DNA from: Hydrogenophilales bacterium
GTDB taxonomy: Bacteria; Pseudomonadota; Gammaproteobacteria; Burkholderiales; Thiobacillaceae
Length of the DNA stretch: 48,409 nt
Reading direction: 5' to 3'
Assembly: GCA_024636775.1 (NCBI GenBank)
Contig: JAGXGP010000008.1
Location: 1 to 48,409 of the forward strand
In this document: one piece after another, positions 7,013 to 14,730 of the stretch
Position numbering within the stretch: position 1 is the first letter of the stretch
How the letters are laid out: each line of letters begins with the position of its first letter
Program-made: the position numbers and the translations under genes
The notes under the pieces: generated by a model
The model's database searches: none
Told to the model about the DNA's origin: nothing
Seen by the model: only the letters and a program-made list of their open reading frames with translations

Positions 7013-7324
7013 ATTGAGCAGGTAAGGCTTGCCACTGTCGCGACGTTGGGGAAGTCTGTCTGAAAAAACCGGAGGGGGAACGCCGAACGGTTCATATGAA
7101 GTTGGTTTCCCGTGGCATGAAGTGTCATATTCGATAGCTAAGCTTGCGCTTGAAGCGATGTACTCAGGTTTACCATGTTCTCCGAGATCAGGCTCTCCGC
7201 TTGGTCACTTTGCGAGCCGTAAGGCTCGCTTTTTTTACTCTGTGCCAAACGAAAATTTTGCCCTATGGTTTTTTATGTTTGTCCCCGCGCACCACTCGCG
7301 GGTGGTGAACTTTGGACGGGCGGC
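7013..7324. other. Gene-free spacer between the PEP-CTERM pseudogene and the EAL/GGDEF gene
   Basis: These 312 bases carry one recognisable element, the terminator at 7212-7236. No coding frame with a ribosome site was found. Confidence 0.5.
7212..7236 (+). terminator. Rho-independent terminator
   Basis: A perfect stem GCGAGCC / GGCTCGC with loop GTAA is followed by seven T residues. It would end plus-strand transcription coming from the secreted-protein and PEP-CTERM region before it meets the minus-strand gene that ends at 7325. Confidence 0.88.
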
Positions 7325-9145
7325 TCAGGCGCAATTTTCCAAGGAGAAGGCAACTTCCTCAGCCAACTGCCTGCAAAACGGCAATCTGCGCTGGTCGATA
7401 AACAGGCTGCTGCCCTCAATATGTTTGGCCAGGCTCTTGGCCTCAGAGGCGGCACGCGCCACTTCCTGGTGGAGGTGGAAATGCTCGGGGTCGACCAGCA
7501 CGGCGCCGATAGAAAGTGACACCAGCGGGTGGAAGGTCATGGTGCCACGCCGATCTTCGCTACGGTAACCGCCAGCCTCCACGTGTTCAGTATTTAAGAG
7601 GGTCTGCGATTCGTGATCAAAGCGTGCCAGCATGCCATGGCAACGGATTTCCCAATCGAGGCTTTGAAATAGCACGACGTAATCGTCTCCGCCGATGTGA
7701 CCGATGAAATCGAGTTCCGGATTGCAGCTGTCGCGCAGGATGCGTGCCAGCAACTGCAGCATGTCGTCGCCGCGGCGAAAACCATAGACGTCGTTGTAAG
7801 GCTTGAAGTGGTCTAGATCGAAATACGCGGTAACAAAGGTTTTCGCATTGACCAGCAAGCGCTCCATGTGCTCCTGAATCGGCACATTGCCCGGCATGCC
7901 GGTCAGTGGATTGGCGTAGCGTGCAGCGCTGATCTGCATATCGGTGATTTCGCGCATCAGGTCGAAGCCGGAGCCCAGCCCCAGATAGCGCCCTTCGCTG
8001 GTGATCACAAAACCCTGGGTGAAGGCGCTTTTACCCTTGTTCACCACCAGTTCCGAAAGCTCGCCCATCCGTGTGGCCTTGTCGACGATCAGCGGGTCGG
8101 CGTCCATAAATTCGGCGCAGGGCTTTTTACCATAGAGTTCACGTCCATACAGCCCGATAAAACGGTCGAGCAGAACCGGGCGGTGAATGATGCCGACCGG
8201 AATGCCATTGTCCACCACCGCTACCGCATGCAGATCGGGATGCAGCAGCATCAGGTCGAGGACATCCTGGCTTGCGGTATTTGGCGAAACAGCCGGCGCG
8301 GACGTGGCCAGCCTGCTGGCCGCCACACGCACTGATCCGCTTTCCTGTCGAATTGGAAACACGCTGACCTTGCCGGATTGCAGGCAGTATTCCACTTCGC
8401 TGGGCGGAATCCTGATCGGTACTGGGGAAGGGCGTCCGATCAGGTAACCCTGTGCAAAGCGGATCCCCAGATCCTTCAGCACGGCCAATTCGGACGGGCT
8501 TTCCACCCCTTCGGCGATCACGTGAGAATGCGCGCCTTCAGCCAGCAGCTTGATCGACCGCACAAACTGGATCTTGTGGGGATCCTGATGAATCCCGGCA
8601 ATAAAATGTTTGTCGATTTTGACGAAAGCCGGTTTCAGCTCTGACCATAGCCGCAGACTGGAGAATCCCTCACCCAAGTCATCAATTGCGACCTCGATCC
8701 CTGCTGCATGGAGGTCAGTAACCACCTGCCGCAAGTGTGCGTAATCGAGCGTGGGTGTGCTTTCGGTAATTTCGATCACCACTCGCTTGCTGGCGATGCC
8801 GGCGTTCGCCAGTGCCACTAGCATCGCATCCGGCGTAAAGCTTGCGTCGAGCAGGCTGCCAGGCGACAGATTGACAAATAGCTGCCCTGGCAGATTCAGC
8901 TGTGCAAAAGTCTTCAGCGCCGTGCGTAGGCAGGCCCAGTCCAGCGCGGGGAGCAGGCCGAGGTGCTCGGCCACGTGGAACAGGGTCTGCGGCGCATGCA
9001 GTGGACTGTTCGACGGTCCGCGCGACAAGGCCTCGTAGCCCATAATCCGTCCGTCCATCAGGTCAAGCACGGGTTGCAGCAAGGTTGTCAGCCGCGTGTT
9101 CTCCAGGATGTGTTCCAGATGCGGGCGCAATTCTTCGTGGCTCAT
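7325..9145 (-). CDS. EAL-CBS-GGDEF cyclic-di-GMP protein
   Basis: This 606-residue protein has an N-terminal EAL phosphodiesterase domain (about 10-245), a central region with a paired CBS-like character (about 285-400) and a C-terminal GGDEF domain (about 415-590). The EAL domain keeps its main catalytic residues: E38 in YEALSRGP, N92, E125, D155-D156, K176, E212 and Q232. It should hydrolyse c-di-GMP. The GGDEF signature is GGDDY (485-489) and there is no RxxD inhibitory site before it, so this half is probably degenerate and may only bind nucleotide. No membrane segment is present. I chose the ATG at 9145, with AAAGGT upstream, over a TTG nine codons earlier. The divergent neighbour is the EpsA-like regulator. 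Confidence 0.93.
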   Translation of the reverse strand: MSHEELRPHLEHILENTRLTTLLQPVLDLMDGRIMGYEALSRGPSNSPLHAPQTLFHVAEHLGLLPALDWACLRTALKTFAQLNLPGQLFVNLSPGSLLDASFTPDAMLVALANAGIASKRVVIEITESTPTLDYAHLRQVVTDLHAAGIEVAIDDLGEGFSSLRLWSELKPAFVKIDKHFIAGIHQDPHKIQFVRSIKLLAEGAHSHVIAEGVESPSELAVLKDLGIRFAQGYLIGRPSPVPIRIPPSEVEYCLQSGKVSVFPIRQESGSVRVAASRLATSAPAVSPNTASQDVLDLMLLHPDLHAVAVVDNGIPVGIIHRPVLLDRFIGLYGRELYGKKPCAEFMDADPLIVDKATRMGELSELVVNKGKSAFTQGFVITSEGRYLGLGSGFDLMREITDMQISAARYANPLTGMPGNVPIQEHMERLLVNAKTFVTAYFDLDHFKPYNDVYGFRRGDDMLQLLARILRDSCNPELDFIGHIGGDDYVVLFQSLDWEIRCHGMLARFDHESQTLLNTEHVEAGGYRSEDRRGTMTFHPLVSLSIGAVLVDPEHFHLHQEVARAASEAKSLAKHIEGSSLFIDQRRLPFCRQLAEEVAFSLENCA

Positions 9146-9324
9146 ATCTTTACCTTTGGCTAGCAAATGCAAGCATCGGGGATGCTAGGCGGCAAGCGTT
9201 ACGCGCGTGTGAAGATATGGCGCATTGCGGGTTACAGGCTGAGGGAGAAAACCAGTGAGTTGGAAAAAATCCTTCATATTCTTGTCATCGGCCCCCCCTA
9301 TGCTCTGTGCCCAAGGGATGGGGC

Positions 9325-10119
9325 ATGAATACAACTGACGAATTGACCGACGAAGAATGCGGCCATCTGGCGCGCATTCTGCTCGCCTCGCGCCGGGTCA
9401 CGGCGCGGCATCATTTTTTCAGCTGGGTGCATGGTCCCGTTCAGTCGCTCATTCCGCATGAAATCCTGTTGTGCGGCGTGGCGGATGAAAGTGGCTATCT
9501 GCTACACGAGAACTTTACCGCTTGCCGCTATTTCAAGGACGAGCATTTCCACCGTGTCATCCACCCCGGCGATGGTCTGATCAACCAGCTGGCGCAGGAG
9601 TGGCAGGTCTTCAGTGAGCCGCGCCTGATCGCCGCGTTGCAGGGTGAAGCCGGCGGCTGGCATGCCCGCCTGACCGATCTCGAGCTCAAGAATGTCGCCT
9701 TCCATGGCATGGGCTGGATCAACGGTCAGATCAAGGGCTATGCCAGCTTTTCGCGCGTGCGTGCGGCGTTCGATGGCCGCCTTATGCTCTACCTCGATAT
9801 TCTGTTGCCGCACCTGCTCACCACCCTGGCACGCGTGCTCGCCAACGAGACGCGCGTGAACAGCCACAGCAAACGCCCCTGCGGGTTGATCACCCCGCGC
9901 GAAGTCGAAGTACTCACATGGGTGCGCGATGGCAAGACCAACGACGAAATCGCCGCCATCCTCGGATTGTCGATGCTTACCGTCAAAAATCACCTGCGCC
10001 ACGCGATGAAAAAACTGGTTGTCCGCACCCGCGGTCAGGCCGTTGCCAAGGCCATTGCACTGGGATTTGTTCGTGCCCAAGGCGCGCACATTGAGGCTAG
10101 GGAAACAGTTAAACAGTAG
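9325..10119 (+). CDS. epsA: LuxR-type regulator, EpsA family (XrtB/PEP-CTERM-associated)
   Basis: This 264-residue regulator has a C-terminal LuxR/GerE helix-turn-helix (about 188-245, LITPREVEVLTWVRDGKTNDEIA and then TVKNHLRHAMKKL). The N-terminal domain matches my memory of EpsA regulators that accompany exosortase/exopolysaccharide loci in betaproteobacteria, including the HFFSWVHGPVQSLIPHE opening. The ATG at 9325 has AAGGGA seven bases upstream; a GTG six codons earlier is less likely. A PEP-CTERM gene follows at 10363 and a decayed one precedes at 6321. No exosortase gene is in the window, so its partners must lie elsewhere. The family name is fairly sure; the target genes are inferred. 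Confidence 0.82.
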   Translation: MNTTDELTDEECGHLARILLASRRVTARHHFFSWVHGPVQSLIPHEILLCGVADESGYLLHENFTACRYFKDEHFHRVIHPGDGLINQLAQEWQVFSEPRLIAALQGEAGGWHARLTDLELKNVAFHGMGWINGQIKGYASFSRVRAAFDGRLMLYLDILLPHLLTTLARVLANETRVNSHSKRPCGLITPREVEVLTWVRDGKTNDEIAAILGLSMLTVKNHLRHAMKKLVVRTRGQAVAKAIALGFVRAQGAHIEARETVKQ

Positions 10120-10167
10120 GGTCGGCAGGTTGCGCGCCCGCGCCAGTGCCAAAGCTTCGCCGCAGCA

Positions 10168-10189
10168 TGAGCCGACCGGCTCAGTTTTC
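10168..10189 (+). terminator. Probable terminator after the EpsA-like gene
   Basis: A stem TGAGCC / GGCTCA with loop GACC is followed by GTTTTCC. The T-run is short, so termination may be partial. Confidence 0.6.
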
Positions 10190-10362
10190 CTCTTCATCTC
10201 CCCGCATCGCATGTCATCCACCCCCCCTAAAGTGGCCCCTGTCCGCACACATAGCGGGCCTGATTTCCGGTTGGCCTGGCGTTTCCGGCAGGCCTTCCCC
10301 ATAGGGGGGCGGAAAGGTTCACATCTTTCTGGGTCTTTCGTTTATTCAAAGAGGAGCACTAC

Positions 10363-11238
10363 ATGAAACTCAAACTTATCGCCCTGGCCGCCATGATGGC
10401 CGCCTCCGGTGTCGCCCAAGCGAAAATCGCCGACAGCAATGATCGTACACCGAACGGTGGCGATCTATTCGCCAGCCTGGTGAGCGTTTCCAACAACGCG
10501 TCCTCCACGCTGGACTTGGGTCTGACGATGGACCAGTTCGCAGCCGCTAACGTTAACGCCGATGGCGTTAAGCTGGTATGGGATCTGGCCAACAGCACTT
10601 TCTCCGACCTGAGCGCCGTTTCCACCGGCCTAGCCGGCCAGTTGCAGACGCTGAACTACGGTTCGGTTTATAGCACCTTCGCCACGCCCGGCGTCATCGG
10701 CGCAGCCGACCTCAAGTTCGACATCAAGGCCATGGACGGCACGCCCACCGCTTTTGCTGGTGCGGGCACCAACCGCTATCTGTCCTCCTCGGCGGCCAGC
10801 AGCATCACGGCCACCAACGGCCAAGTGTTCAACATGGACCAATGGGACGTCATTCTCAACGCCTCAAACAATGACATCACCAACAGCACTCATGGTGCGG
10901 ACATCAATATCGCGGGCGCTAACATGTTCGACAACGGTGATGCCCAGAACGTCAATTTCGATGCTGGCGGGGATCAGTGGAATGGACAGGTCAGCTTCAC
11001 TTCCACTGGCGCTGCCAGCAGCGACCTGAGCTTTTACTTCCTCACCAATTCGTCCAACAATGCAGCCACTCTAGCCACAGTCTCCAAGTACGCGGGGGTG
11101 TGGAGCTTCGATGTGGCCACCGCGCAGTTGAGCTATGCCACGGTGGCTGCCGTGCCGGAAGCCGAGACCTACGCCATGATGCTGGCCGGTATGGGCCTGG
11201 TGGGCTTTATGGTGAGCCGCCGCCGCAAGCTGGCCTGA
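10363..11238 (+). CDS. PEP-CTERM sorting-domain surface protein
   Basis: This 291-residue exported protein has an N-terminal signal peptide (about 1-20, ending GVAQA) and a canonical PEP-CTERM tail at about 264-291: VPEAE, a hydrophobic helix, then SRRRKLA. Exosortase is expected to cut this tail and release or anchor the protein at the surface, often in an exopolysaccharide matrix. The mature part is Asn-, Ser- and Ala-rich with a beta-strand-like pattern, and I cannot assign a function. AGAGGAG precedes the ATG. It follows the EpsA-like regulator, which may control it. Confidence 0.9.
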   Translation: MKLKLIALAAMMAASGVAQAKIADSNDRTPNGGDLFASLVSVSNNASSTLDLGLTMDQFAAANVNADGVKLVWDLANSTFSDLSAVSTGLAGQLQTLNYGSVYSTFATPGVIGAADLKFDIKAMDGTPTAFAGAGTNRYLSSSAASSITATNGQVFNMDQWDVILNASNNDITNSTHGADINIAGANMFDNGDAQNVNFDAGGDQWNGQVSFTSTGAASSDLSFYFLTNSSNNAATLATVSKYAGVWSFDVATAQLSYATVAAVPEAETYAMMLAGMGLVGFMVSRRRKLA

Positions 11239-11304
11239 TCGCAGGTGAGCGAGTCATGTGCACTCGATGAGCGCACATGGCGCACAGGAAATTGTTGTGA
11301 TTAT

Positions 11305-11329
11305 GGCTGCCGGCGGTACGCCGGCAGCC
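11305..11329. repeat. GC-rich inverted repeat upstream of the 499-residue secreted protein
   Basis: An 11-base-pair perfect stem GGCTGCCGGCG / CGCCGGCAGCC around GTA lies 36 bases before the ATG at 11365. No T-run follows on either strand. It may be a weak terminator for the PEP-CTERM gene, a leader hairpin or a protein site. Confidence 0.55.
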
Positions 11330-11364
11330 GAACCCGAACGTTTATTGAATTTAGGAGATAGACC

Positions 11365-12864
11365 ATGAAATTGTCCCAAATCACCGTCGCCGTCGCGTCC
11401 CTCGCCGTGGTCCCCGCTTTTGCCGCGGTGGGCAGCCTCACCGCCCTCTATGGTGTGGCGCCCGCCAACACCGTGTATGTGTCCGGCGCCTCCGCCTTGT
11501 CCGGCTCCTTCGCCAACGTGATCGCCGCCAACTGTACCGGCGGCGCAGCCAACGTCAAGTCCCTCACCATCAATGGCAGCACTAGTGACGGCCGCGTCAC
11601 CGTGTGCACCACCAGCTCCACCGACGGCCAGTTCGGCGCCCCCTTCGCGGTGGTCAAGCGCGACACCGGCGGTTCCTTCGAAGGCGTCGGCCCGGTGATC
11701 GACCAGTCCGGTTTGCAGAAGTGGGCAGACGTCAGCAACTGCAACGATGTCAGCCTGCAGTGCGGCCTCGACACCACCACCGTGCGCGTGCCGCAGGCTG
11801 GCCTGAGCGATGTCGATTCCAACGTGTGGGTGGGTATGGCCAACACCGGCGCGCTGAGCATCCCCGTTCCTACACCGACCAGCACGGTGCTGAGCGGCGG
11901 TTTCGCCGGCCAGGGTTTCGGCGTGATGGTGAGCGATAGCCTGTATAACGCCATGATGGCCAAGCAGGTGGCCGAAGGCCGGCTGCCGGCTTCTGCCGGT
12001 GGCGTAGCCTGCGTCGCGGGTAACCTCACCCCCGGCGCCTGCCAGCCCAGCATCAGCAAGGAAGAATACACAGCGGTTGTTTCGGATGGTCTCTTCACTT
12101 ATGTCGCTCCTGCTGCAGTGGGCGCCACATCCAACCCGCTTACCGGTAGCCTCGATACGATCAACCTGTGCCGCCGCGTCGAAACATCGGGCACCCAGGC
12201 GTCGTCCAACGTCTACTTCCTCAACAACTCCTGCGGCAACGCAACTCCCACCAAGGGTTTCAAACCGCCTAAGACTGTCGATTTTTCGGGCGGTGGTGTG
12301 AACCCTGTGACATTCAGCTCCGGCGCGGGTGATGCGGTGACCGGCAACTATGATGACTTCGGCGGCGCGTTTGGCCTGTTCGAAGGTTCGGGCACTGGCG
12401 ATATGCGCAACTGCGTGAGCCGCCGCAATAGCGGTAAAAACCCCAACAACGTGGTTGACACCCTGGGCACTTACGCCATCGGCTGGATCTCGCTGGAAAA
12501 CGCACCGGCTGCTGGTCGTCAGTATCTCAAGCTCGATGGCGTGTCGCCCAACGCGGTGCAGGTTGCGCTGGCCAACGACACCGACGGCGTAGTTGACGGC
12601 TGGATGGCCGATACAGACCAGCGCCGCAACGTGGTGAAGGGTTACTACGATGCAGCACCGGAACTGGAAATGCTGTGGCCTGCCAACACGACCATCGGCA
12701 CTTTCCTGACCTCGCTGAAGAACACCTTCGCCAACCCCGCCGCAGTGAATACGCGCGGCATCTTCCAGGCCAACGGCGTGTTCACCCATGCCGGCAACGA
12801 GACCCAGGTCCACAAGGGCACGCGTAACGGCAACTTCTGCTCACCGCAGGCGCTGGCCGAGTAA
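11365..12864 (+). CDS. Secreted protein of 499 residues, unknown function
   Basis: The gene has a clear ribosome site (TTAGGAGA) and a signal peptide (about 1-20, ending VPAFA). The mature protein opens with a VYVSGASALSGSF segment and a KRDTGGSFEGVGPVID segment. These remind me of uncharacterised betaproteobacterial secreted proteins with a possible periplasmic-binding-protein-like fold. There are about ten cysteines, which suggests disulfides outside the cytoplasm. It has no PEP-CTERM tail or lipobox. A strong terminator follows at 12909-12940. It lies between the PEP-CTERM gene and the two-partner secretion genes and could be a surface or periplasmic partner of either. No enzyme motif was recognised. 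Confidence 0.7.
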   Translation: MKLSQITVAVASLAVVPAFAAVGSLTALYGVAPANTVYVSGASALSGSFANVIAANCTGGAANVKSLTINGSTSDGRVTVCTTSSTDGQFGAPFAVVKRDTGGSFEGVGPVIDQSGLQKWADVSNCNDVSLQCGLDTTTVRVPQAGLSDVDSNVWVGMANTGALSIPVPTPTSTVLSGGFAGQGFGVMVSDSLYNAMMAKQVAEGRLPASAGGVACVAGNLTPGACQPSISKEEYTAVVSDGLFTYVAPAAVGATSNPLTGSLDTINLCRRVETSGTQASSNVYFLNNSCGNATPTKGFKPPKTVDFSGGGVNPVTFSSGAGDAVTGNYDDFGGAFGLFEGSGTGDMRNCVSRRNSGKNPNNVVDTLGTYAIGWISLENAPAAGRQYLKLDGVSPNAVQVALANDTDGVVDGWMADTDQRRNVVKGYYDAAPELEMLWPANTTIGTFLTSLKNTFANPAAVNTRGIFQANGVFTHAGNETQVHKGTRNGNFCSPQALAE

Positions 12865-12908
12865 GCAGGCTCGATCTGTCCGGGCTGGGTTGAGCCGGAT
12901 AGTCTGAT

Positions 12909-12940
12909 GTCCACCCCGCGGCAACGCGGGGTGGACTTTT
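12909..12940 (+). terminator. Rho-independent terminator after the 499-residue protein gene
   Basis: A 12-base-pair perfect stem GTCCACCCCGCG / CGCGGGGTGGAC with loop GCAA is followed by TTTT. It separates the upstream gene from the two-partner secretion genes. Confidence 0.9.
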
Positions 12941-12981
12941 GTGTTTGCGGCTTGGTGTTCGTGAAGCACGGGCATAAAGCA

Positions 12982-13020
12982 GGCAAGCCTTTGCCGACGC
13001 GATGTCGGCAAAGGCTTGCC
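12982..13020. repeat. Perfect 17-base inverted repeat before tpsB
   Basis: The arm GGCAAGCCTTTGCCGAC is exactly inverted around GCGAT. It ends 25 bases before the start codon at 13046. No T-run follows. If transcribed it would form a very stable hairpin close to the ribosome site, so it could limit translation of the transporter. It could also be a second terminator or a protein-binding site. Confidence 0.65.
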
Positions 13021-13045
13021 GCTGTTTGTAGAGAATGTATCGACA

Positions 13046-14611
13046 ATGAATAAAACGCTGTGGTGGTTTGTTTGGATGTTGCTGGGAATTCCGCTGGCTC
13101 ACGCGCAGGAAGCTGCGTTTGACGTATTCGAATACCGGGTGGAAGGCACGACGTTGTTGCCAACTATCGTGGTTGAGCAGGCGGTGTATCCGCATCTCGG
13201 CGAAAGCAAAACCCTCTCCGATGTGGAGAAGGCACGCGAAGCACTGGAAAAGGCCTATCACGGCGCCGGTTATCTCACCGTGCTGGTGAGCATTCCGCAG
13301 CAAAAGGTGGGTGGCGGCGTGGTCAAACTCGCGGTGACCGAGGCGCCGGTGAACCGGCTGCGCGTGGTCGAATCGCGCTATTTCAGCCTGGGCGAGATCA
13401 AGGCGGCGGCGCCCGAGCTGGCCGAAGGCAATGTGCCGAATTTTCCGCAGATGCAAAAGGAGTTGGCGGCGCTGAACCGCAGTGCCGACCGCAAGATCAC
13501 GCCGGTGCTGCGCCCTGGCAAAACGCCGGGTACGGTGGAAGTGGATCTTAAGGTCAAGGACCAGTTGCCCCTGCATGGCAACGTCGAACTCAACGACCGG
13601 TACAGTCAGGACACGACGCGCACGCGGCTGACCACCAGCCTGCGCTGGGACAACCTGTGGCAGAAACAACATGGGCTGGGGATCACGCTGCAGACCGCGC
13701 CGGAGAACACCGACGAAAGCCGCGTGTTTTCGGCCAGCTACACCTGGCCGCTGGCATCCGGAAACTACCTGGCGTTTTACGGCGTGAAATCGGAGTCGGA
13801 CGTAGCAGCGGTGGGAACGCTGAACGTAGTGGGTAACGGGGTGATTTTCGGCGCGCGCTACATCCGGCCGTTGCCGAGTCGCCGCGACGGATTTTTCCAC
13901 ACCGCCACACTGGGCGTGGATTACAAGGATTTCGACCAGTCGGTGTCGCTCATCGGTGGCGGCGATTTCAATACACCGATTACCTATCTGCCATTCACCC
14001 TGGGTTGGGATGGCACCTGGTTGGGGCAGAGTGAGTCGGGACAGCGCCGCAACACCAAAATCGGCGTGGCGTTCAACTTCCACCTGCGCGGCCTGGTGGC
14101 GGATGAGCAGGAGTTTGCCGACAAGCGTTTTAAAGGTCGGGCAAATTATGCCTACCTGCGCGGCAACGCATCGCACGACGAAGCCTGGTCAAACGGCTGG
14201 GGCGTGAGTGCGCGTGCCGGCTGGCAGATTGCCGCGCAACCCCTGATCTCGAACGAGCAGTTTGCCATCGGCGGCGTCGACACCGTGCGCGGCTACCTCG
14301 AATCCGCCGCGCTGGGGGACAACGGGCTGGCACTCAGCCTGGAGGCGACGACCCCCAATTTTGCAAATAAACTGGGTGGTGCGCTCGACGAAGTGCGTTT
14401 GCTGGCTTTTATCGATGGCGGTGCAGTGCAGGTGCGCGCACCGATCACGGCCGAGGATCGCTTCACCCTGGCGGGAACGGGCCTGGGCGTTCGGTTGAAA
14501 GGCTGGCGCGGTGCAACCGCCGGGCTGGATTGGGCCATCGCGCTGAAAGATCGGGGCAACACCGAGCGGGGCGACAGTCGCGCACATTTCAGACTGGGTT
14601 ACGAGTGGTGA
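13046..14611 (+). CDS. Two-partner secretion outer-membrane transporter (ShlB/FhaC/HecB family)
   Basis: This 521-residue TpsB protein has a signal peptide (about 1-20, ending AHAQ), two POTRA domains (about 25-175) that capture the exported partner in the periplasm, and a 16-strand beta-barrel region (about 180-521). The Omp85-superfamily motif VRGY lies near residues 412-418, with GGVDT before it, and should project into the pore. The protein ends in a beta-strand with a terminal aromatic residue (YEW), as outer-membrane barrels do. I start at the ATG at 13046, which gives the signal peptide; the frame is open 10 codons further up. Its cargo TpsA is encoded 119 bases downstream. Confidence 0.94.
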   Translation: MNKTLWWFVWMLLGIPLAHAQEAAFDVFEYRVEGTTLLPTIVVEQAVYPHLGESKTLSDVEKAREALEKAYHGAGYLTVLVSIPQQKVGGGVVKLAVTEAPVNRLRVVESRYFSLGEIKAAAPELAEGNVPNFPQMQKELAALNRSADRKITPVLRPGKTPGTVEVDLKVKDQLPLHGNVELNDRYSQDTTRTRLTTSLRWDNLWQKQHGLGITLQTAPENTDESRVFSASYTWPLASGNYLAFYGVKSESDVAAVGTLNVVGNGVIFGARYIRPLPSRRDGFFHTATLGVDYKDFDQSVSLIGGGDFNTPITYLPFTLGWDGTWLGQSESGQRRNTKIGVAFNFHLRGLVADEQEFADKRFKGRANYAYLRGNASHDEAWSNGWGVSARAGWQIAAQPLISNEQFAIGGVDTVRGYLESAALGDNGLALSLEATTPNFANKLGGALDEVRLLAFIDGGAVQVRAPITAEDRFTLAGTGLGVRLKGWRGATAGLDWAIALKDRGNTERGDSRAHFRLGYEW

Positions 14612-14629
14612 ATGAGCCGAATGGCTCAT
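14612..14629. repeat. Small inverted repeat between tpsB and tpsA
   Basis: ATGAGCC / GGCTCAT with loop GAAT begins directly after the tpsB stop codon. No T-run follows, so complete termination is unlikely. It may tune the ratio of transporter to cargo mRNA. Confidence 0.4.
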
Positions 14630-14730
14630 GAACGCTGCAACAAAAAAATACCCATCTGCAGGTTAACGTAAGCACACAAGGCAGGCCGCCGAACAACGCT
14701 TGAGCATGCGGCTGTCATCAGGAGAATTCA

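Noticed and set aside
10200-10362. Sigma-54 promoter before the PEP-CTERM gene
   Set aside because: No GG-N10-GC pair with the proper -24/-12 context was found in this interval.
11254-12813. A 519-codon open frame on the minus strand
   Set aside because: It lies exactly antisense to the 499-residue secreted protein gene, which has a ribosome site and signal peptide. The antisense peptide is His/Gly/Ala-rich, as codon-position mirroring produces. No ribosome site supports it.
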